A stretch of 46,760 bases of DNA, taken from contig QFNN01000009.1 of assembly GCA_003240855.1 (NCBI GenBank), forward strand, positions 1 to 46,760, given 5' to 3'. Position 1 is the stretch's first letter. Each line of letters starts with the position of its first letter. The notes under the pieces are model-generated. The model was given only the letters and a program-made list of their open reading frames with translations. It was not told where the DNA came from and made no database searches. Shown piece by piece: positions 41,800-46,760 of the stretch. The DNA is from Sphingomonas sanxanigenens. Its GTDB lineage: Bacteria; Pseudomonadota; Alphaproteobacteria; Sphingomonadales; Sphingomonadaceae. A program made the position numbers and the translations under genes.

Positions 41800-42803
41800 A
41801 ATCTCACCCTGACAATCATGCCGTCCTCAACCTTCAGCGCGCGCGCCGCTTCCGCGTCGATCATAGCGCCGTCCTCGTTCAGGTTCACGGCCGCGCGCAC
41901 CGCCCTGAACGCGCCGACCGAACCAGTCGACAGCAAACGCACAGCGCCGTCCACCCGGTCGGCGACCGAGACCGCGAAGGCGCGCGCGTTGCGCAGGCTG
42001 GCGATCTGGTCGCGACGGCATGTCACCGTCGGGCCGCCGTCGAAGATGTCGACCAGCCCCGAAAGCGCGAAGCCCTCGCGTTCCAGCATCGCGAGCGCCG
42101 CCTGCCCGTCGCGGTGGACGCGGCCGACGGCGTCGCGCGCTTCGGGCGCGATCAGTTCGAGATAGATAGGGTGGCGCGGCGCGAGATCGAGGATGAACTG
42201 CCCGTCGGTCGACGTCACCATTGCATCGGCTTGGTCGAACGGCAGCCGAAAAAACTTCGAGGCCACGCCGTCCCAGAAGGGGCAGGACGCGCCATCCCGC
42301 CCGAACCAGCCACGAAGCTCGGCCATCACCGTTTCCGAAAAGCGCAGCGGATCCGCACCGATCAACATATAGCGCGAGGCGGCGAGCAGGCTGCCCGCTC
42401 CCCCGGCGCGGCGCTCGGCGCGGACGAAGAGCGACCCGACCTCGCTCCACCCGCCGCATTCGTTGACCAGCACCAGCGCCTGATGATCGAAACGCGTGCC
42501 GATGGCCGGCGAATATTGTGCAAGCGTCATCACGCGGAACGAAAAATGCGGGCGCTTCAGCCCCACCGCCGCGCGCACCGCCGCGACGCCGTCGATCCGT
42601 CCCGTCCCGCTATCCTCAAGCAACAGAGTGTACCAGGCCTCGGCCGGCGCGACCTCGCCCGAGAAGCTCGCCGCCGACAGGTCGAGCCTGTCGGCAAGCG
42701 TCGCCTTGTCCTCGGGCAAGCTGGTGAACCCCCGCCCGGACAGCCGGGCCAGCTCCATCAAGGCATCGATATCGGACGGCCCGGCGGCGCGGACGGCAAG
42801 CAT
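41796..42803 (-). CDS. astA: Arginine N-succinyltransferase
   Basis: Protein of 335 residues from the ATG at 42803, which overlaps the upstream aminotransferase stop (TGATG); 13 codons of open frame before it belong to that gene. Family marks are the N-terminal VRAAGPSDIDALMELARLSG, GFTSLPEDKATLADRL, LVLVNECGGWSEVGSLFV, ARRAGGAGSLL-like RAERRAGGAGSLLAASRY, the long AELRGWFGRDGASCPFWDGV, and VHRDGQAALAMLEREGF with the likely catalytic His. AstA transfers succinyl from succinyl-CoA to the alpha-amino group of arginine; related forms also take ornithine. The substrate range of this copy is untested. Confidence 0.92.
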   Translation of the reverse strand: MLAVRAAGPSDIDALMELARLSGRGFTSLPEDKATLADRLDLSAASFSGEVAPAEAWYTLLLEDSGTGRIDGVAAVRAAVGLKRPHFSFRVMTLAQYSPAIGTRFDHQALVLVNECGGWSEVGSLFVRAERRAGGAGSLLAASRYMLIGADPLRFSETVMAELRGWFGRDGASCPFWDGVASKFFRLPFDQADAMVTSTDGQFILDLAPRHPIYLELIAPEARDAVGRVHRDGQAALAMLEREGFALSGLVDIFDGGPTVTCRRDQIASLRNARAFAVSVADRVDGAVRLLSTGSVGAFRAVRAAVNLNEDGAMIDAEAARALKVEDGMIVRVRL

Positions 42804-44002
42804 CAGGCCGCCTGCAGCAGCGACGCCCGCGCCATTTCGCACGCCGTCGCGAGACGGCTCACCGCCTCCCCAATCTCGGCCTGGGTGATGAGCAGCGAGG
42901 GCAACAGCCGCACGATATTCTCGCCGCCGCCCGCGACCAGCAGGCCCGCATCGCGCGCGACGCCCATGAAAGCGCGATTATTGGGAACCAGCTTGATGCC
43001 GATCAGCAGCCCTTTGCCGCGAATGTCGACGATCACGTCGGGATAGCGCGCACGCAGATCCTCAAGCCGCAGGAAGAAGTCGGCTGAGGCCGCGCGGGCA
43101 TTGGCCAGCGTCTCCTCCCTGGCGATTTCCTGAAAGGCGACATTGGCGACCGCCATCGCCAGCGGATTGCCGCCGAAGGTCGATCCGTGAACGCCGGCGG
43201 TCATGCCGCGCGCGGCCTCCGCCGTCGCAAGGCAGGCGCCGACCGGAAAACCGCCGCCCAGCGCCTTGGCCGTCGTCATGATGTCTGGCGCGGCATCCTC
43301 GAACCATTCATGCGCGAACAGCCTGCCGGTGCGCCCCATGCCGCTCTGCACTTCGTCGTGGATCAGGAGGACGTCGTGCTTGCGCGTCAGGTCGCGTACG
43401 CGGCGCATCCATTCGCCGGTCAGCGCACGCGCGCCGCCTTCGCCCTGCACCGGCTCGACGATCAGCGCCGCCGTGGTCGGGCGCGCGATCGCCTCCGCAA
43501 TCGCATCTTCATCGTCGATGGTCAGTTGAACATAACCGGGCAGGCGCGGCCCGAAACCCTCAACATAGGAAGGATTGCCCGCCGCATTGATCGCCGCATA
43601 AGTGCGGCCGTGGAAGGAACCGGCGAAGCCGATCACGTCGATCCGCTCCGGCCGGCCGCCGACCGAATGATAGCGCCGCGCAGTCTTGAGCGCGCATTCG
43701 ACGGCTTCCGATCCGGAATTGCCGAAGAAGGCGACATCGGCGAAGGTCGCGTCGGTCAGCCGCCGCGCCAGTTCCTCCTGCCCGGGGATGCGGAAAATGT
43801 TCGAGACATGCCAAAGCTTGTGCGCCTGCGCGGTGAGCGCGGCGACAAGCTTTGGATGGGCATGGCCCAGCGCATCGGTCGCAATGCCGCCGACACAGTC
43901 AAGATAGGTGCGCCCCTCGGTGTCGGTCAGCCAGACGCCCTCGCCCTTTTCCACCGCCAGCGGCGCGCGGTTGTAAACGCCCATGATGCGATCGTCGGTC
44001 AT
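42803..44002 (-). CDS. astC: Class-III aminotransferase, succinylornithine/acetylornithine type
   Basis: PLP aminotransferase of 399 residues, start at 44002 (MTDDRIMGVYNRAPLAVEKG) overlapping the stop of the upstream oxidoreductase gene (ATGA). DCVGGIATDALGHAHPKL, FGNSGSEAVECALKTARRY, VEPVQGEGG, HDEVQSGMGRTG and TTAKALGGGFPVGA with PLP Lys246 are the ArgD/AstC pattern. ArgD, AstC and related omega-aminotransferases cannot be separated by motifs alone. Its position between the oxidoreductase and astA supports the catabolic AstC role, moving the terminal amino group of an N-acylated ornithine- or lysine-like compound to 2-oxoglutarate. Confidence 0.85.
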   Translation of the reverse strand: MTDDRIMGVYNRAPLAVEKGEGVWLTDTEGRTYLDCVGGIATDALGHAHPKLVAALTAQAHKLWHVSNIFRIPGQEELARRLTDATFADVAFFGNSGSEAVECALKTARRYHSVGGRPERIDVIGFAGSFHGRTYAAINAAGNPSYVEGFGPRLPGYVQLTIDDEDAIAEAIARPTTAALIVEPVQGEGGARALTGEWMRRVRDLTRKHDVLLIHDEVQSGMGRTGRLFAHEWFEDAAPDIMTTAKALGGGFPVGACLATAEAARGMTAGVHGSTFGGNPLAMAVANVAFQEIAREETLANARAASADFFLRLEDLRARYPDVIVDIRGKGLLIGIKLVPNNRAFMGVARDAGLLVAGGGENIVRLLPSLLITQAEIGEAVSRLATACEMARASLLQAA

Positions 44003-45402
44003 CTGCCTGTCTCCATTCCGAAATCGACGCGGCCGATGCGCTGCGGCGCGATCAGCCCCTGGATGCCGCCCGCAAGGCGGCGCTCGGCCGCCGGCGCGAA
44101 CCGTGCATAATAATGAAGGTTGACGGGGCCGATCCCATGCTCGGCGCTGAAGCTGCCGCCATAATCGTTGCACGCCGCATCGAAAACGATCGCGCGCGCC
44201 CGCTCGGCGACAACAGGATCGAACGGCGCAACATCGGCCGGCCAGACCAGATTATAATGGAGGCCGCCATCGCCGATATGCCCGAAATCGTGAAGCTGCA
44301 GCATCGGAGCCGCCGCCGCGAGCCGCGCTGCGACGTCGACGCGGAAACGCATCACGTCGCCGCGCCTCAGCGCGATGTCGCAGCCGATCACCCTGCCCCT
44401 GGCGCGCAACCCTTCCGGAACGGCGTGGCGGATCGCCCACAGCCCGTCGCGCCGGTCGATCGCGACATCACTGACCGAGGCATATTCGCCTTCCATGAAG
44501 GAGGTGAGGCTCGCCGCCAGCGCCTCTTCGAGCAAATCCTCGCCGAATGCGCCGCCCGCCGACAGCTCGATGAGCACGGCATAGGGCGGCACGCCCGCCG
44601 CAAAGGGATTGCGCAGCCGCGCGACATGCTCAAACGCCGCATCGAGCGCAGCATATGACATGCCCTCGAATGCGGTCAGCATGGCGCCAAAATCGGCCTC
44701 GAGCCTTTCGAGCAGTTGGATCGCCGCCTCTGGCCGATCGAGCGCGAGCATCGCGGTCACCACCGCCGCCGGGCGCGGCTGGAGCGCCAGCGTCGCACGC
44801 GTCACGACGCCCATCGATCCCGCGCCGCCGACCCAGAGCTGCTTCAGATCCAGCCCGCTATTGTCCTTCCACAAGGCGCGGCCAAGCTCGACGATCGTTC
44901 CCTGACCATCGGCAAGCACCACTTCGGCGGCCAGCAGGTTGCGCCGCACGTCGCCATAGCGCAGCAGCCGCGCACCGCCGGTATTGGCGGCCACCATCCC
45001 GCCGATCGAAGGATCCGCGCCCAGATCGATCGGAAAAAACAGACCGTGACGCCCTGCGGCTTCGTTGAGCGTCGAGAGCGCGACGCCGGCATCCGCCTCG
45101 GCGCTGCGATTGAGCGCATCGATCGCGGGGGCGCGGTTGAGCCGTTCCAGGCTCAGCACCACTTCGCCCTTCGCCAGCCCTGCGCCGACCAGCCCTGTTC
45201 GCCCGCCCTGCGGGACCAGCCGGATTCCTTCGGCCGCCGCCGCGCGCATCAGCGCCGAGACTTCCGCCGTCGATCCGGGGCGCAGGACGGCCAGCGCCGC
45301 GCCGCCGCCCTGCCGCCCGTCAACATCATAGCGCGCGAGATCGCCGGGCGCGCGCAGCAGGTGCGCGTCGCCGACGATCGCCGCGAAGGCGTCGAGCGTC
45401 AT
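43999..45402 (-). CDS. FAD-linked oxidoreductase, D-2-hydroxyglutarate dehydrogenase-like
   Basis: Flavoprotein of 467 residues. The FAD-binding PCMH half has RLVPQGGRTGLVGAG, LSLERLNRAPAIDALN, GADPSIGGMVAANTGGARLLRYG and LWVGGAGSMGVVTRATLAL. The C-terminal FAD-oxidase domain has HDFGHIGDGGLHYNLVW and FSAEHGIGPVNLHYY, the metal-binding histidine motifs of the GlcD/D2HGDH/VAO group. D-lactate or other D-2-hydroxy acids are alternative substrates. The gene directly follows, with a four-base overlap, a DUF1338 protein whose known relatives make D-2-hydroxyglutarate. This strongly favours D-2-hydroxyglutarate oxidised to 2-oxoglutarate. Confidence 0.82.
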   Translation of the reverse strand: MTLDAFAAIVGDAHLLRAPGDLARYDVDGRQGGGAALAVLRPGSTAEVSALMRAAAAEGIRLVPQGGRTGLVGAGLAKGEVVLSLERLNRAPAIDALNRSAEADAGVALSTLNEAAGRHGLFFPIDLGADPSIGGMVAANTGGARLLRYGDVRRNLLAAEVVLADGQGTIVELGRALWKDNSGLDLKQLWVGGAGSMGVVTRATLALQPRPAAVVTAMLALDRPEAAIQLLERLEADFGAMLTAFEGMSYAALDAAFEHVARLRNPFAAGVPPYAVLIELSAGGAFGEDLLEEALAASLTSFMEGEYASVSDVAIDRRDGLWAIRHAVPEGLRARGRVIGCDIALRRGDVMRFRVDVAARLAAAAPMLQLHDFGHIGDGGLHYNLVWPADVAPFDPVVAERARAIVFDAACNDYGGSFSAEHGIGPVNLHYYARFAPAAERRLAGGIQGLIAPQRIGRVDFGMETGR

Positions 45403-46406
45403 GCCGCCTTGGTCATCGCGAAAATGCCCGTCGCATTGCCGCTGTCGAAAGCCAGATCGAGCGCGCCCGTCGCGGGATCGACCTCGCGCGTGATGAACTC
45501 GTAGAATGAACCCGGCACTTGGCGCGCCTCCTCACCCGCCGGAGTGCGGAAGCGGCGCAGCACCGGATCGGCGCGATAGGCGGTCTGGCGCACGCGCCCG
45601 CTGGCCGAAACCTCGACGCGCTCCTTGATCGGGCGGCCCATCGCGCGCTCGCGATCGGCGAGCGCCCCGACATCCGCGACGCGATCGGTCGCATGATTGA
45701 AGGCGTTGCCTTCGGTCGCGATCCACGCCGCCTCCGGCGACTGCGCCAGCAGCGCCTCATAATCGGCGACGGTCGGTTCGGCGTGCTGGCGATCGAACGC
45801 CGCCAGAATCTCAGGCAGTGCGGCCTCGGCCAGCGCGAAGGGCGCATCCTGCCCGGCCGCAAAGAGATTGAGCATGCTGAGCGCCGCCGCGCCGAGCGGA
45901 TCGCGCGATGCGCCGAATATGCGGTCCGCCGCCGCGCCGAACGCCTCGTCAAACTGGTCGACATGAAGTTCGCTGAGGAAATATTGCGGGATCGCCTCGG
46001 GATAGTCGCAGTGGCGATAGGCACGGCCGGTCATCTTCAGGCGCGGCAGCGGATAGAGGCCCGCGACCGTATAGCCCAGCGGCTCCAGGATACGGCGGAA
46101 GGCATCCTGCCCGGCAGGCAACGCGCCGGTCGGCCGGTCGGGGAAACGAATGGTGCGGATCGCGCCATGATCGAAGTTGACGCGCTCGCCTGCCGCGATG
46201 CGATCGGCGACATAGGCAGCGCCGGTCGGCACGACCCTGAGCAGCGCGTCGAACAGGCACACGCCCAGCGCGGTCGCAAAGCCCGCGCGCGTCACCTGGC
46301 CGTCGCGCCCGGCGACGATCGCCTCGTCGATGACGATCGTCGCCAGCAGCCGTTCCGCCGCCTCCGCGCCGATCTGTCCCCGCACCAGCCGTTCGATGAC
46401 CGCCAT
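45399..46406 (-). CDS. DUF1338 protein, 2-oxoadipate dioxygenase/decarboxylase (HglS-like)
   Basis: Protein of 335 residues from the ATG at 46406 with AAGGAA upstream; an earlier ATG at 46457 lacks a good site. The DUF1338/HglS family (YdcJ in E. coli, plant FLO7) uses non-heme Fe(II) to convert 2-oxoadipate to D-2-hydroxyglutarate. The described metal triad of Pseudomonas putida HglS, as I recall it (His70, His226, Glu294, with Arg74 for substrate), matches His80 and Arg84 in NFDHGAIRT, His238 in NAFNHATDRV and Glu303 in FYEFITREV, with almost the same spacing. The protein is shorter than HglS (about 460 residues), mainly by lacking C-terminal sequence. It is the first gene of the operon and overlaps the next by four bases. 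Confidence 0.82.
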   Translation of the reverse strand: MAVIERLVRGQIGAEAAERLLATIVIDEAIVAGRDGQVTRAGFATALGVCLFDALLRVVPTGAAYVADRIAAGERVNFDHGAIRTIRFPDRPTGALPAGQDAFRRILEPLGYTVAGLYPLPRLKMTGRAYRHCDYPEAIPQYFLSELHVDQFDEAFGAAADRIFGASRDPLGAAALSMLNLFAAGQDAPFALAEAALPEILAAFDRQHAEPTVADYEALLAQSPEAAWIATEGNAFNHATDRVADVGALADRERAMGRPIKERVEVSASGRVRQTAYRADPVLRRFRTPAGEEARQVPGSFYEFITREVDPATGALDLAFDSGNATGIFAMTKAA

Positions 46407-46481
46407 GTCCCATTCCTTCGATGAAGATCTTGAGGACTGCGCCTTTGAATTGGACAAGCGACCAGCACAAACATAATGACT

Positions 46482-46495
46482 TCATCTGTTGATGA
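46482..46495. promoter_or_regulatory. Inverted repeat in the divergent LysR/DUF1338 promoter region
   Basis: TCATC-TGTT-GATGA is a perfect five-base inverted repeat in an AT-richer stretch between the divergent genes. Its position, 76 bases upstream of the DUF1338 start and 17 bases before the chosen LysR start, suits a LysR-type regulator that represses itself and activates the operon. It would be coding if the LysR gene began at 46476 instead. Confidence 0.35.
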
Positions 46496-46511
46496 TAAAA
46501 TGGAATATGTG

Positions 46512-46760
46512 ATGAGCGATGGACGCCGCCGCCTTCTCCCGCCGATGGGTGCGCTCGCGAGTTTTGTCGCCGCCGCGCGTCATGACAGTTTCTCACGCGC
46601 GGGCGATGAGGTCGGGCTGACGCAGAGCGCCGTCAGCCGCCAGATCGCGACACTTGAGGACTGGCTGCAGATCAGCCTGTTGCAGCGCAGCGGCCGGCGC
46701 GTAACGCTCAGCCCCGAGGGACGCGCCTATGCCGATGCGATCGCCCCGGCGCTCGACCGC
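46512..46760 (+). CDS. LysR-family transcriptional regulator, 3' end outside the window
   Basis: N-terminal 83 residues of a LysR-type regulator. The winged helix-turn-helix is plain: LASFVAAARHDSFSRAGDEV, then GLTQSAVSRQIATLEDWL, and LLQRSGRRVTLSPEGRAYAD. The pattern resembles the GcvA subgroup. The frame is also open from ATGs at 46476 and 46500; I prefer 46512 because it leaves the inverted repeat outside the gene and gives a typical short leader, but this is not certain. Its divergent placement makes it the probable regulator of the DUF1338/D2HGDH/astCAD operon. The effector domain is not visible. Confidence 0.85.
   Translation, partial: MSDGRRRLLPPMGALASFVAAARHDSFSRAGDEVGLTQSAVSRQIATLEDWLQISLLQRSGRRVTLSPEGRAYADAIAPALDR

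Noticed and set aside
42803..44002. Calling the aminotransferase ArgD (biosynthetic)
   Set aside because: Motifs do not separate ArgD from AstC; the operon with astA and astD favours the catabolic role.

Overview
This is a high-GC chromosomal segment from an alphaproteobacterium, most likely a member of the Sphingomonadales. The pointers are two TonB-dependent receptors, the Pho operon order phoR-pstSCAB-phoU-phoB, Flp pilins, DUF2794 and DUF2946 proteins, and the short exported protein / PqqD-like / HprK-like / nucleotidyltransferase cluster that I associate with sphingomonads. I see no tRNA, rRNA, insertion sequence, integrase, phage gene or CRISPR array. Genes are densely packed, and many neighbours overlap by 1-16 bases.

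Layout. 1-3934: an outer-membrane uptake operon on the minus strand (DUF2946 protein, TonB receptor, PepSY membrane protein), with an OmpR-type two-component pair (4049-6070) diverging from it. 6117-8634: a second, larger TonB receptor, with a strong bidirectional terminator at its 3' end. 8979-12034: a PAS histidine kinase, a stand-alone receiver and a FixJ-like regulator. 12209-13267: a FUSC-type membrane protein. 13295-16803: glmU, an unknown 103-residue gene and glmS, with a gph-type HAD phosphatase diverging. 17590-20124: a translationally coupled cluster of a Tat-type exported protein, a PqqD-like protein, an HprK-like kinase and a nucleotidyltransferase. 20226-27430: the phosphate regulon with a three-repeat PHO box. 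27597-29975: a small exported protein, an SDR acyl-CoA-type dehydrogenase behind a palindromic operator, and a membrane protein. 30021-32686: DUF2794, cysE, a TauE/SafE-type permease, a 53-residue protein and mutT. 32771-33736: three small Flp pilins, two of them a tandem duplication that carries its RNA hairpins with it. 33757-35329: an outer-membrane transporter-like protein and mtgA. 35419-40336: bioF-bioD-bioA followed by a PKHD-type Fe(II) hydroxylase and an FMN 2-hydroxyacid oxidase. 40354-46406: a fully coupled operon, DUF1338 (HglS-like) / D-2-hydroxyglutarate dehydrogenase-like / astC / astA / astD, under a divergent LysR regulator that runs off the window.

The two most interesting regions are as follows. 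(i) In the last operon, three arginine-succinyltransferase enzymes, without astB or astE, are coupled to the two enzymes that convert 2-oxoadipate to 2-oxoglutarate through D-2-hydroxyglutarate. I infer a possible succinylated-lysine (or joint lysine/arginine) catabolic route. (ii) The PqqD/HprK-like/nucleotidyltransferase cluster has the look of a modification system whose chemistry and substrate I do not know to be described.

Gene starts were revised from the longest open frame where ribosome-binding sites, signal peptides or stop/start overlaps favoured a shorter one. Functional names rest on motif recognition by eye, not on database searches.
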